Numbered from the stretch's first letter, positions 49,614 through 58,890 are shown. The stretch is DNA of 64,000 bases from JAIBJN01 sp963784175 (GCA_963784175.1 CAWAQJ010000014.1:558001-622000); one strand, 5' to 3'. Program-made: numbers and translations. Notes: generated by a model not told the origin, from the sequence alone.

Positions 49614-50561
49614 TCAGCCGGCGAGAAGCTCGTTCAGGAAGCCGTCGACCTGCCGGGTTTCGGCCTCCGTCATGCCCCACCCGTAGTGCCCCCAGGGACT
49701 CTCGACGGTGCGAAGCTCGCTCCCCGGGACGAGCCTCTGATCGGCCTCGCAGTCGCCGGCCGGGAAGACGCCGTCATGGGAGAGCGGGATCACAAACGTC
49801 CGGGCCGAGATGCGTCCGAGTGCCGTGCCGAGGTCGCCATTCGTGTGCCGCGAGACATCGGCTCGCAGCCACTTGCCGAGCTGGCAGAGCAGGTCTTCGG
49901 TGTCGAGGGGGGCGAAGTCGTCGACGAATAGCCTCTGGACGAGGTCGTCCACCGAAGCAAAGCCCGCGCCGCGCCAGGCGGTGCGCCTGAAGAGCTCGCT
50001 GGAGAGCGCGGTCGCCGCCCAGTAGCGCGCGTGCGCCTCGAGTCCGCCGGTTCGCAGCGCCTCGGCTGCGGCCTCGACGAGGAGGGCGCCGTGCGGCGTC
50101 GTTCGCGCGGTTCCGGCGAAGAGCGCGAGGCGACGCACCCGTTCCGGGAAGCGCACTCCCCATTCCCAGGCCTGCTGGGCGCCCATCGAGAAGCCGAGCG
50201 CCAGCTCGACTCGCTCGATGCCGAGATCGTCGAGGAGGCGGCGCTGCGCCTCGACGTCGTCGCCGATCGTGAGATCCGGGAACGGAGCCTCGCTGTTGCT
50301 GGGCGAGGACGACTCCCCGTTGCCCAGCTGGCCGGGGCAGATGACGAACCACCGTTGTGGGTCGAGCGGCCGGCCCGGGCCGATCCAGCGGTCGAGCGAG
50401 GCCGGCGTGCCGGAGTACTGGTGGGGGAAGAGGACGGCGTTGTCCCGCGCTTCCGAAAGCATCCCGTGCGTCCGATAGCCAAGCCTCGCGGCCGGGAGCA
50501 TCCCGCCGAGCTCGAGCTCGAATTCGTGGAGGTCGAAGGCGCCCGTGCTGGGGGAAGACAC
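49614..50561 (-). CDS. MetX-like alpha/beta hydrolase
   Basis: 315 residues. The N-terminal strand pattern, NAVLFPHQYSGTPAS, the GNGESSSPS loop and the nucleophile elbow LALGFSMGAQQAWEWGVRFP match homoserine O-acetyltransferase-like proteins; His is in WGHYGWGMTEAE. The exact MetX specificity motifs are not obvious, so acyltransferase or ester/amide hydrolase activity on an amine-pathway compound is equally possible. It is divergent from the permease operon across operator C and is followed by the GntR gene. Confidence 0.8.
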   Translation of the reverse strand: MSSPSTGAFDLHEFELELGGMLPAARLGYRTHGMLSEARDNAVLFPHQYSGTPASLDRWIGPGRPLDPQRWFVICPGQLGNGESSSPSNSEAPFPDLTIGDDVEAQRRLLDDLGIERVELALGFSMGAQQAWEWGVRFPERVRRLALFAGTARTTPHGALLVEAAAEALRTGGLEAHARYWAATALSSELFRRTAWRGAGFASVDDLVQRLFVDDFAPLDTEDLLCQLGKWLRADVSRHTNGDLGTALGRISARTFVIPLSHDGVFPAGDCEADQRLVPGSELRTVESPWGHYGWGMTEAETRQVDGFLNELLAG

Positions 50562-50623
50562 TGTGCTCTCTAGAGAAGGTCGAGGTCGGCGCGAACCGGG
50601 TTGACACGGGCTGCGCGACCTTG

Positions 50624-50646
50624 TAGAAGCGTAAAAACTAATTCTA
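50624..50646. promoter_or_regulatory. operator-like site C with overlapping promoter
   Basis: TAGAA-N13-TTCTA (inner part GCGTAAAAACTAA), 23 nt as in site A. Plus-strand signals overlap it: TTGACA at 50601-50606 spaced 17 nt from its left arm, and a second -10 box TATACT at 50645-50650. TAGAAT (50641-50646) can serve the divergent MetX-like gene. The regulator would thus control both directions. Confidence 0.6.
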
Positions 50647-50701
50647 TACTCATTAGTTGCCTGGCGAGCCGCGGGCCTCTGGCCCGCACGAAGCCTGTGG
50701 G

Positions 50702-50866
50702 GTGTTCTTGGCGCGAAACCCGCAGTACGACATCCTCTCCCAACCGATTCAGGACGGCGAGAGGATCATGCGGAATCGCTTCGACCGAGGCGCGCAGCGC
50801 GACCCCGGCGGCACCGAAAAGCAGGGCTCCAAGGCGCAGTCCCGACCGACGAGGGCGGGTACCTAG
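50702..50866 (+). pseudogene. remnant of a second TMADH-type gene start
   Basis: The frame begins VFLARNPQYDILSQPIQDGE and continues RIMRNRF, nearly the same as the start of the real flavoprotein gene (MPRDPKYDILFEPIQIGPKV, then LPNRF). After NRF the similarity stops and the frame becomes a Gly/Arg-rich non-family tail ending at 50866. It fills part of the 354-nt gap before the permease gene; the rest of the gap holds the promoter and operator. Decayed paralogue end is the simplest reading. Confidence 0.5.
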
Positions 50867-50915
50867 GGCGGCCCCGGCCGCCTGAACGGACAACGGAAAC
50901 AAGGAGGACAGTTCG

Positions 50916-52397
50916 GTGGCCGAGGCGACGGGTGAGAGGCAAGAGCTTCGCAAGGTTCTTCACTGGCACGACGGTTTCATCGTGGCCATGTCCATCCCAG
51001 GCGCGTTGTTCGCCGCGCTCGGGTACACGATCGGAAGCGTCGGCGCCTGGGGCGCGCTGGCGCTGTGGGCCTTCTCGTCCCTGATCGCCGTCTTCATGAA
51101 CTGGATCTACGCCGAGCTGGCGGCCATGTTCCCCGACAAACCGGGCGGCATCGCCCTGTATGCGCACGAGGGGTGGCGCAAGCACTTCTCGCTCATCGGC
51201 CCGATCGCGACGTTCGGCTACTGGTTCGCGTGGTCGAGCGTCCTGGCGATCTTCGGCACGACGATCGGCTACCTCGTCCAGGCCGAGTGGTTTCCCGGCG
51301 AGACCTGGACGTTCGACGCCGGCGCCGTCGACGTCGGGCTCCCGCACCTGATCGGCGCGGGCTGCGTGATCGCCGTCTGGGCGATCAACATGCTGGGGAT
51401 CAAGCCGGCCGTGTGGCTGGGGCGGGTGTCGACCTTCCTCCTGCTCATCCCGATCGGCGTCTTCGCGATCATCGTCTTCCTGACCGGCGACTGGGACAGC
51501 TCACTCCTCCAGTGGAACTTCACGGGGCCGTGGGGTGGCTGGAAGCTGGCGATCGTCTGGCTCTACATCATCGGCTGGACCGCCTACGGGGTCGAGGTGG
51601 CGGCGAGCTTCGCGCCCGAGTATCGCGACACGAAGCGCGACACCTCGATGGCGCTGAAGGCCGCGGGCCTCTTCACGTTCGGCGTGTTCGTCCTCGTGCC
51701 CCTGGGCGCGGGCGGCACCGTGACCACGGAAGACGCCGCTGCCAATCCAATCGGGTTCTGGGTCGCCTCGTTCGACCAGATCGTGGGCGGCGCGTCGGAC
51801 TTCATGGTCGTGATCCTCATCGGGGCGTTCCTGCTGACGATGAACGCCGCCACCGCAGACGGCGGCCGGGCGCTGTACGGCATCGCCCGCGACCACATGA
51901 CGATCAAGCAGCTCTACCACCTCAACCACCGCGGCATCCCCGCGCGGGCGATGACGCTCGACATGATCGTCAACCTAGGCCTGATCTTCCTGATCGCGAG
52001 TCCGCTGGCCATTCTCGTCGCCGGCAACCTCGGCTACATGGCCGCGCACTTCTTCGCGGTGGCGGCGTTCTTGCTCCTGCGCAAGGACCGACCGCACTGG
52101 CCACGGCCGATCAAGCTGCACTCGGCATTCATCCCCATCGCCGTGATCATCTGCGCGGTCAACTTCGTCCTGATCGCCGTCGGCGCCTCCAGCGCGAGTC
52201 TCACTGGCTACGGCGGCAAGAAGGAGCTGTGGATCGGCATCGGCGTCCTGCTCATCTCCGTCCTCCTGTTCGTCTACCGCCGCGCGGTACAGGACCGTGC
52301 GCCGATCAGGCTCCGCGAGGACGCGCCGGCCGTGCCCGACGCAGTGGACGTACAGGACGGAGTGGTGGTGCCGGTACCCGGACCCGCCGCGAGGTAG
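50916..52397 (+). CDS. APC-family amino acid/amine permease
   Basis: 493 residues with about 12 transmembrane helices. N-terminal APC signature: LHWHDGFIVAMSIPGALFAALGYTIGSVGAW; the helix 3 region GGIALYAHEGWRKHF is also typical. It probably imports the amine or amino-acid substrate, as PuuP does in the putrescine pathway. GTG start with AAGGAGGAC upstream. First gene of permease - TMADH-like - GS-like - ALDH - amidotransferase. Confidence 0.87.
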   Translation: MAEATGERQELRKVLHWHDGFIVAMSIPGALFAALGYTIGSVGAWGALALWAFSSLIAVFMNWIYAELAAMFPDKPGGIALYAHEGWRKHFSLIGPIATFGYWFAWSSVLAIFGTTIGYLVQAEWFPGETWTFDAGAVDVGLPHLIGAGCVIAVWAINMLGIKPAVWLGRVSTFLLLIPIGVFAIIVFLTGDWDSSLLQWNFTGPWGGWKLAIVWLYIIGWTAYGVEVAASFAPEYRDTKRDTSMALKAAGLFTFGVFVLVPLGAGGTVTTEDAAANPIGFWVASFDQIVGGASDFMVVILIGAFLLTMNAATADGGRALYGIARDHMTIKQLYHLNHRGIPARAMTLDMIVNLGLIFLIASPLAILVAGNLGYMAAHFFAVAAFLLLRKDRPHWPRPIKLHSAFIPIAVIICAVNFVLIAVGASSASLTGYGGKKELWIGIGVLLISVLLFVYRRAVQDRAPIRLREDAPAVPDAVDVQDGVVVPVPGPAAR

Positions 52398-52405
52398 TCG
52401 AGCAG

Positions 52406-54565
52406 ATGCCCCGCGACCCCAAGTACGACATTCTCTTCGAGCCGATCCAGATCGGCCCGAAGGTGCTGCCCAACCGCTTCTTCCAGGTCGCGCACTGCAA
52501 CGGCGCGGGCTCGGAGCGGCCCGGCTTCCAGTCGCATTTCAGGGCGATGAAGGCCGAGGGTGGCTGGGGCGCGGTGTGCACGGAGTACTGCTCGATCGGG
52601 CCCGAGAGCGACGACATCCACCGAGTGAGCGCACGGCTCTGGGACGACGGGGACGTGCGCAACCTCGGCCTCATGTGCGACATGCTCCACGAGCAGGATG
52701 CCCTCGCCGCCGTTGAGATCTGGCACGGCGGCCTGAACGCGTGCGGGCTGGAAAGCCGGGTGCCCGCACGCGGCGCGTCCGAGATCGGGAGCCCGTTCGC
52801 GTTCATGCGCGCGTGCAAGGAGATGGACAAGCAGGACATCCGCGAGGTGCAGCAGCTCTACGTCGACGCCTGCAAGCGGGCGCGCGATGCCGGCTTCGAC
52901 ATCCTCGTCCTCTACTGCGCACACAACGAAGCCCTCCTCCATCAGTTCCTCCTGCCGTTCTTCAACCGGCGGACCGACGAGTACGGCGGCTCGTTCGAGA
53001 ACCGGGCGCGTTTCAGCCGCGAGGTGCTCGAGCTCGTCCGCGAGGCGATCGGGGACGACTGCGCGATCTCGATCCGGTTCGGAGTGGACACGCTCGACTT
53101 CCCCCACGGCCTCGGCGACCGGGGCATCCGCCAGGAGGGCGAGGGCGTGCAGTTCATCGAGCACATGGACGACCTCGTCGACATGTGGGACATCAACGTC
53201 GGCAACGCGGTCGAGTGGGGCGAGGACGCGGCACCGTCGCGGACGCACCCCGAGAACCACGAGCGGCCCTTCGTCGACAAGGTCAAACAGCACACGTCGA
53301 AGCCCGTGCTCAACGTCGGCCGCTTCGTCAGCCCCGACACGATGGTCGAGGTCATCCGCAGCGGCCAGTGCGACATCATCGGCGCGGCCCGTCCGTCAAT
53401 CGCCGATCCCTTCCTGCCGGCCAAGATCCGGGAGGGCCGCCTCGACGACATCCGCGAGTGCATCGGTTGCAACGTCTGCATCTCGCGCTGGGAGATCGGC
53501 GGCCCGCCGCTCGTGTGCACGCAGAACGCCACCTCCGGCGAGGAGTTCCGGCGCGGTTGGCACCCGGAGAAGTTCACGAAGGCCGCGAACTGGGACAACG
53601 ACGTGCTCGTGATCGGCGCGGGCCCTGCCGGCATGGAGTGCGCGATGGTCCTGGGCAAGCGCGAGATGCGCCGAGTCCACCTCGTGGACAGCGCGTCCGA
53701 GATCGGCGGCCACATGCGCTGGGTGCCACGCCTGCCCGGCCTGGGCGAATGGGGCCGCGTCGTCAACTACCGCCAGATCCAGCTCGACAAGCTGAAGAAC
53801 GTCGAGATCGTCCCCGGCACGACGCTGGACGCGCAGGGCGTCCTCGACTACGGCGCCGACATCGTGGTCTTGGCGACGGGGTCGCACTGGGCAACCGACG
53901 GCTTCCAGGGCATCACGAACGAGCCGATTCCCGGCGCCGATGCCTCGCTCGCTCACGTCGCCACGCCCGAGCAGGTGATGCTCGAGGGGAAGGAGGTCGG
54001 CGCGCGGGTGGTGATCTACGACTGCGAGATGTACTTCACCGGCGCCAGCCTGGCCGAGAAGCTCGCGCGCGAGGGCAAGGACGTCACGTACGTCACTCCC
54101 TTCGACGGCGTCGCTCCGTACACGCGCTACACGCTCGAGTCGCCCCGGCTCAACCGGACGCTCCGAGAGCTCGGCGTCGACGTCGTCCTCGAGCACGTGC
54201 TTGTGAGTGCCGAGCAGGAGACGGCGCCGCTGGCCGACATCTGGACGGACGAGGAGAAGGTGGTCGACGCCGACACGATCATCCTCGTCACCCAGCGGAT
54301 CGCCGACAACGCCCTCTATCGCGAGCTCTCGAGCGACGAGGAAGCCCTCGCGGACGCAGGGATCAAGGGCCTCTACGAGATCGGTGACTGCGTGCTGCCC
54401 TCGCTCATCGCGGAGGCCGTCTTCAGCGGGCACCGGCTCGCGCGCGAGATCGACTCGCCGAACCCACGGGTGCCGCTTCCCTACATCAGGGAGCGGCGGC
54501 TCGTGAACGCGACGGACGAAGACTTTCGGCTCGACAGCGCCGCCACCGGCGCCGTCGCCGGGTGA
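52406..54565 (+). CDS. trimethylamine-dehydrogenase-family flavoprotein
   Basis: 719 residues, close to TMADH (about 730). Residues 1-370 are the FMN TIM barrel: Cys31 (AHCNGAGS) is at the place of the covalent 6-S-cysteinyl-FMN Cys of TMADH. The 4Fe-4S motif reads ECIGCNVCISRWEIGGPPLVC (three Cys plus a fourth). Residues about 390-700 are the ADP/FAD-like half (VIGAGPAGMECAMVLG). The amine-bowl aromatics are kept: Tyr in TEYCSIGPESDD, Trp in VDMWDINVG, Trp in ISRWEIGG. It should oxidatively N-demethylate or deaminate a methylated amine and pass electrons to ETF; no ETF genes are here. Confidence 0.9.
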   Translation: MPRDPKYDILFEPIQIGPKVLPNRFFQVAHCNGAGSERPGFQSHFRAMKAEGGWGAVCTEYCSIGPESDDIHRVSARLWDDGDVRNLGLMCDMLHEQDALAAVEIWHGGLNACGLESRVPARGASEIGSPFAFMRACKEMDKQDIREVQQLYVDACKRARDAGFDILVLYCAHNEALLHQFLLPFFNRRTDEYGGSFENRARFSREVLELVREAIGDDCAISIRFGVDTLDFPHGLGDRGIRQEGEGVQFIEHMDDLVDMWDINVGNAVEWGEDAAPSRTHPENHERPFVDKVKQHTSKPVLNVGRFVSPDTMVEVIRSGQCDIIGAARPSIADPFLPAKIREGRLDDIRECIGCNVCISRWEIGGPPLVCTQNATSGEEFRRGWHPEKFTKAANWDNDVLVIGAGPAGMECAMVLGKREMRRVHLVDSASEIGGHMRWVPRLPGLGEWGRVVNYRQIQLDKLKNVEIVPGTTLDAQGVLDYGADIVVLATGSHWATDGFQGITNEPIPGADASLAHVATPEQVMLEGKEVGARVVIYDCEMYFTGASLAEKLAREGKDVTYVTPFDGVAPYTRYTLESPRLNRTLRELGVDVVLEHVLVSAEQETAPLADIWTDEEKVVDADTIILVTQRIADNALYRELSSDEEALADAGIKGLYEIGDCVLPSLIAEAVFSGHRLAREIDSPNPRVPLPYIRERRLVNATDEDFRLDSAATGAVAG

Positions 54566-54644
54566 CCCCGCCGGGGGGCGACGCGTGAGCCGCTGCCCGC
54601 TACGTGGTGGAATTCTCGATCCTGTGATCGACTAGGAGGTTCTT

Positions 54645-56075
54645 GTGGCCAAAACTGAAGACCGACCGGCCGTGATGGGCGCGACGCCGCCGTTCGACGT
54701 CATCTCGAACTACAAGGAGTGGACGGCGACCCCCGAGTACCAGGAGGCCGTCGCCGAGATCGTGCGGAGGATGGAGCTCGAAGGGATCGACGGCGTCTAC
54801 CTCGTCTCCCCCTCGCTCGACGGGCGCCCGGTCGGCAAGTTCGTCGCGCGCGACAGCTTCGCGCGCGTGGCGACGAACGGGATCGGCCTGCATCCCCTCG
54901 CGATGACGGACTTCCGGGCGACGCTCTGGGGCAAGCCGATCGGGTTCAACGAGGACGACCGGGAGGGCACCATCGTCCCCGATCCCTCGACGTTCCGCCG
55001 GCTTCCCTGGCAGCCGCGGCTGGCCCGCGCGTTCTGCTTCTACTACGACACGGACTCCGGCGACCTGCGAGACCTGGACCCGCGCGGGACGCTCGCGCGC
55101 CACGAGCACACCTTCGTGGACGAGGTCGGCGTGAACATGATGGTCGGCATCGAGCCCGAGCTGATGTGGCTGCGCAAGAAGGAGAACGGCGAGCTCGAGC
55201 ACACGGTCGAGCCCTTCGCCTTCTACGAGATCGCCTACCTCGAGGAGTGGGAGCCGATCCTGCTCGACCTGATCGAGTACGGGCGCGGGATGGGCCTCCC
55301 CATCTCGCACGCCGACTCCGAGGACAAGTCCCAGGTCGAGGTCAACCAGTCCCCCGGGACGCCGCTCGCCTACGTCGACAACTTCTACACGTACCGGCAG
55401 ATCTGCCGGATCGTCGCCCGCAAGCACGGCCTGATCGCGACGTTCATGGCGAAGCCGTTCATGGGCTGCTCGGCGAACGGCCACCATCACAGCATCTCCC
55501 TGATCAACGACGAGCGCGAGAACGTGATGGCGGGCGACCTCAAGGGGCGCAGCCGCCTGAGCGAGCTCGGCGCGCACTTCCTCGGCGGGCTGCTCGACCA
55601 CGTCGACGCGGCGACTCTCATCGGGGCTCCGAGCGCGAACTCCTACAAGCGGTTCTGGGACATCGGGATGTGGGCGCCGTTCCACAAGTCGTACGGCTTC
55701 GACAACCGCTCGTGCCTCTTCCGCGTCCGGCCCACGTCGGTGATCGAGGCCCGAGGGATGGACGCGTCGTGCAACCCCTACCTCACCGTGTCGGCCTGCC
55801 TCGTAACCGGGCTCGACGGCATCCGCCGGAGCATCGACCCGGGCGATCCGGTCGAGGGGAACCTGATGCAGGACCTCACGATCCCGCGCGAGGAGCGGAT
55901 CCCGACGACGCTGAACGAGGCAATCGACGCCTTCAAGGCGGACGATCTCATGCGCGAGGTCTTCCGTTCGGAGCTCTACGACACGTTCGTCGGCCTGCGC
56001 CAGGACGACATGGACCGCTACTGGGCGCACGTCTCCGAGTGGGAGCGCGAGTTCTACCTCGAACGATGGCCGTAG
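54645..56075 (+). CDS. glutamine-synthetase-like gamma-glutamylamide synthetase
   Basis: 476 residues. It has GS-family ATP/metal elements (GIEPELMWLRKKENG, ANGHHHSISL, SANSYKRFWDIGMWAPFHKS, RPTSVIEARGMDASCNPYL) but differs from housekeeping GlnA in the N-terminal part. Relatives with this context include PuuA, gamma-glutamylmethylamide synthetase and ethanolamine- or isopropylamine-gamma-glutamyl synthetases, which join glutamate to a free amine with ATP. An AGGAGG ribosome site precedes the GTG. It overlaps the ALDH gene by 10 nt. Confidence 0.85.
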   Translation: MAKTEDRPAVMGATPPFDVISNYKEWTATPEYQEAVAEIVRRMELEGIDGVYLVSPSLDGRPVGKFVARDSFARVATNGIGLHPLAMTDFRATLWGKPIGFNEDDREGTIVPDPSTFRRLPWQPRLARAFCFYYDTDSGDLRDLDPRGTLARHEHTFVDEVGVNMMVGIEPELMWLRKKENGELEHTVEPFAFYEIAYLEEWEPILLDLIEYGRGMGLPISHADSEDKSQVEVNQSPGTPLAYVDNFYTYRQICRIVARKHGLIATFMAKPFMGCSANGHHHSISLINDERENVMAGDLKGRSRLSELGAHFLGGLLDHVDAATLIGAPSANSYKRFWDIGMWAPFHKSYGFDNRSCLFRVRPTSVIEARGMDASCNPYLTVSACLVTGLDGIRRSIDPGDPVEGNLMQDLTIPREERIPTTLNEAIDAFKADDLMREVFRSELYDTFVGLRQDDMDRYWAHVSEWEREFYLERWP

Positions 56076-57556
56076 ACGCCGCCACCGCCCAGCAGCTCTC
56101 CGAGCCGGCGCGCGCGTTCCTCGCGCGAGAGCATGGCTTGCTCGTCGACGGCGAGTGGCGCCCGGCCGCCGACGGCCGGACGTTCCCGACCTACGACCCC
56201 GCGACCGGCGCCGTGACGACGCAGGTCGCCTTCGCCGGCTCCGACGATGTCGACGCGGCCGTCGCGGCCGCGCGGCGGGCGTTCGAGATCGGCGCGCCGT
56301 GGCGCGAGCTGTCCGCGGCCGAGCGCGGCCGGCGGATCCAGGCGCTCGCCGAGCTCGTCCAGGCGCGCGAGCAGGAGCTGGCCGAGCTCGAGTCGATCGA
56401 CAACGGCAAGCCGCTGAAGTTCGCCAAGCGGGTGGACGTGGCCGACTCCATCGCCTACCTCGAGTACTACGCAGGCTGGCCGACCAAGATCGACGGGGCC
56501 ACGGTCCCCACGGGCGATCCCGGGATCTTCTGTTACACGCGACGCGAGCCGGTCGGCGTCTGCGCTCAGATCGTTCCCTGGAACTTCCCGCTGCTGATGG
56601 CGATCTGGAAGGTCGGGCCGGCGCTGGCGGCCGGCTGCACGATCGTGCTCAAGCCCGCGGAGCAGACGCCCCTGACCGCCCTGCGGCTCGGGGAGCTGGC
56701 CCTGGAGGCGGGGCTCCCACCCGGCGTCCTCAACGTGCTCACGGGCGACGGCTCCACCGGCGCGTCGCTCGTCGCCCACCCGGGCGTCGACAAGGTCGCG
56801 TTCACAGGCTCGAGCGCCGTCGGGCGCGAGATCGCCGAGCGCTGCGGGCGCGATCTCAAACGCGTGACGCTCGAGCTCGGCGGCAAGTCGCCCAACATCA
56901 TCCTCCCCGACGCCGACCTCGATGCTGCGGTCAAGACCGCCTTCTCGGCCGTCTACTACAACTCCGGCCAGGTCTGCACCGCGGGCACGCGTCTGCTGGT
57001 GCAGCGCGAGCAGTTCGACGTCGTCGTGCAGGCCCTCGTCGACAAGGCGCGGGACACGGTGCCGGGCCCCGGCCTCGACCCCAAGACCTACGTCGGGCCC
57101 CTGGTCAGCGCAGAGCAGCTCGAGCGCGTGTCCGGCTACATCGAGACCGGCCGCGAGGAAGCGGAGCTCCTCGTCGGCGGCGGCGCGAGCGGGGACGCGG
57201 GCTGGTTCGTCGAGCCCACCGTCTTCACCACCGACGACGACCGCGCGACCATCGTCCGCGAGGAGATCTTCGGTCCGGTGCTCGTCGCCCAGCCCTACGA
57301 CTCGCTCGAGGAGGTCGCGAAGCGCGCCAACGACAGCGAGTACGGCCTGGCGGCGGGCGTCTGGACGCGAGACATCTCGAACGCCCATCGGCTGGCCGCG
57401 CTGCTCGAGGCGGGCTCGGTCTACGTCAACACCTGGGGCGCAGGCGGCCCCGGCTCGCCCTTCGGCGGCCGGAAGCAGTCCGGCCTCGGCCGCGAGCGCG
57501 GGCTCGAGGGGCTGGGCGCCTACCTCGAGACCAAGTCCGTCTACGTCGCGCTCTGA
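56066..57556 (+). CDS. aldehyde dehydrogenase
   Basis: 496 residues, ATG overlapping the end of the GS-like gene. Catalytic Cys in YNSGQVCTAGTRLLV (near 305), Glu in TLELGGKSPN, NAD+ site residues in IVPWNFPLLM and KPAEQTPLTAL, and FTGSSAVGREI. Class of betaine-aldehyde / gamma-glutamyl-aminoaldehyde dehydrogenases (PuuC/BADH-like). It would convert the aldehyde formed by amine oxidation to the acid. Fourth gene of the operon, 4 nt before the amidotransferase. Confidence 0.9.
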   Translation: MAVDAATAQQLSEPARAFLAREHGLLVDGEWRPAADGRTFPTYDPATGAVTTQVAFAGSDDVDAAVAAARRAFEIGAPWRELSAAERGRRIQALAELVQAREQELAELESIDNGKPLKFAKRVDVADSIAYLEYYAGWPTKIDGATVPTGDPGIFCYTRREPVGVCAQIVPWNFPLLMAIWKVGPALAAGCTIVLKPAEQTPLTALRLGELALEAGLPPGVLNVLTGDGSTGASLVAHPGVDKVAFTGSSAVGREIAERCGRDLKRVTLELGGKSPNIILPDADLDAAVKTAFSAVYYNSGQVCTAGTRLLVQREQFDVVVQALVDKARDTVPGPGLDPKTYVGPLVSAEQLERVSGYIETGREEAELLVGGGASGDAGWFVEPTVFTTDDDRATIVREEIFGPVLVAQPYDSLEEVAKRANDSEYGLAAGVWTRDISNAHRLAALLEAGSVYVNTWGAGGPGSPFGGRKQSGLGRERGLEGLGAYLETKSVYVAL

Positions 57557-57560
57557 CGCC

Positions 57561-58235
57561 ATGGCGCACGGCCTCGTGCTCCAGAACGACACACTCGATC
57601 CCCCGGCGCTGCTCGGGGACTGGCTGGACGAGCGCGGGATCCCCTTCGAGGTGGCGAAGGTCTTCCAGGACGGCATGCCTCCCGACCCGGGCGCGTACGA
57701 CTGGATCGCCGCAATGGGCTCGCGCCATTCGGTGACGGCGCCGGACCCCGGCTGGATCCCCGCGGAGGTGGAGCTTCTGCGTGCCGCCGTCGCCGAGGAC
57801 GTCCCGGTGCTCGGGATCTGCTTCGGCGGGCAGGCGCTCGCGGCCGCGCTCGGCGGCCGGATCTCCGCTGCGGAGCCGCCGACGGTCGGCTGGTTCGAGA
57901 CGCAGACCTCCGAGCCCGACCTGGTGCCTCCCGGCCCCTGGCTCCACTTCAACTCGGAGCGCTTCGCCGTCCCGGACCGGGCCACGCTGGTCGCGTCCCT
58001 CGGTGAGAGCGCGAGCGCGTTCCGCCTCGGCCCCCACCTCGGCCTCCAGTTCCATCCCGAGGCGACGCCCGCCCTCGCGGGCCGCTGGGCCGACCACTAC
58101 ACCGAGTGGCTCGGCGAGCACGGCCTGACCCCCGCGGAGATCCGCGACCAGGCCCGCGCTCAGGCGGACGCGGTGGCGCCCCGCGCGTTCGCGCTCTTCG
58201 ACGCCTGGTGGGCGGGCGTCAGAGGACCTGCCTGA
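57561..58235 (+). CDS. class I glutamine amidotransferase-domain protein
   Basis: 224 residues. Nucleophile elbow LGICFGGQALAAALGGR (Cys near 86), His and Glu in LGLQFHPEATPALAGRW. Type 1 GATase without a synthetase partner, as in gamma-glutamyl amide hydrolases acting at the end of gamma-glutamylation pathways. Complements or duplicates the PuuD-like protein at 47803-48591 but belongs to a different subgroup. It ends 17 nt inside the convergent GntR gene. Confidence 0.85.
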   Translation: MAHGLVLQNDTLDPPALLGDWLDERGIPFEVAKVFQDGMPPDPGAYDWIAAMGSRHSVTAPDPGWIPAEVELLRAAVAEDVPVLGICFGGQALAAALGGRISAAEPPTVGWFETQTSEPDLVPPGPWLHFNSERFAVPDRATLVASLGESASAFRLGPHLGLQFHPEATPALAGRWADHYTEWLGEHGLTPAEIRDQARAQADAVAPRAFALFDAWWAGVRGPA

Positions 58236-58890
58236 TCGCCTTCTCGAACGCGGTGACGTGCCGGCTCGCGACCTCGGTCGCCGCGGCGGCGTTTCCGGCC
58301 TCGATCGCCCGCAGCAGCTCCCGGTGCTCGCTGACGGCCTCGTCGAGCCGTGCGACGCGGTCGAGCACGAGGAACCAGATGCGAAGCGAGAGGTAGTAGT
58401 AGCGCGATCCGTCCTCGCGGAGGAACGAGTTCCGGCAGGCGCGGTAGACGAAGTCGTGCACCTTGCGGTCGAGCTCGATGAGCGTCTCGTTCTCGCCGAG
58501 CCGCTCGACGTGGTCGAGCTCCTCGAGGAGCTCGGCGAGCTCGGGGGCATCGTCGGGCGCGAAGCGCTCCGCCGCGAGCCCGGCCGCGAAGCCCTCCAGC
58601 TCCGACCGCACCTCGGAGATCTCGGCCAGGTGGCCGATGCGGATCTCGCTCACGAGCGTCTGCCGTCGCGGCACGACCGTGACGAGACCGTCCTTTGCGA
58701 GCCGGATGATCGCCTCGCGGATCGGTGTGCGGCTCACGCCGAGCTCGTGCATGACCTCGTCCTCGGCGATCGGCGAGCCCGGAGGCATCTCCAGCGTCAC
58801 GATCCGGTGGCGGAGAACCAGGTAGGCGCGCTCGGCGAGCGACGCCCCGGTCGGAACCTCGTTCCCGAGCGCTAGCTGGCCGCTGCGCAC
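58219..58890 (-). CDS. GntR-family regulator (FCD type), second copy
   Basis: 223 residues. Winged helix at about 15-85 (LAERAYLVLRHRIVTLEMPPGSPIAEDEVMHELGVSRTPIREAIIRLAKDGLVTVVPRRQT), FCD helical domain after that (ISEVRSELEGFAAGLAAE, then HREL and HVTAFE metal-type residues). It starts 2 nt after the stop of the FAD oxidase gene, so the two are one transcript. Likely the local repressor acting on the palindrome at 60216-60246. Only distantly similar to the GntR at 48753-49580. Confidence 0.88.
   Translation of the reverse strand: MRSGQLALGNEVPTGASLAERAYLVLRHRIVTLEMPPGSPIAEDEVMHELGVSRTPIREAIIRLAKDGLVTVVPRRQTLVSEIRIGHLAEISEVRSELEGFAAGLAAERFAPDDAPELAELLEELDHVERLGENETLIELDRKVHDFVYRACRNSFLREDGSRYYYLSLRIWFLVLDRVARLDEAVSEHRELLRAIEAGNAAAATEVASRHVTAFEKAIRQVL

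Noticed and set aside
51065..54565. A single 1166-residue reading frame across the permease and flavoprotein
   Set aside because: Its first 447 codons run in the wrong frame through the permease gene; only the part from 52406 is the flavoprotein.
54719..57556. A 945-residue frame covering the GS-like gene and ALDH
   Set aside because: The first 449 codons are an out-of-frame reading of the GS-like gene; ALDH starts at ATG 56066.
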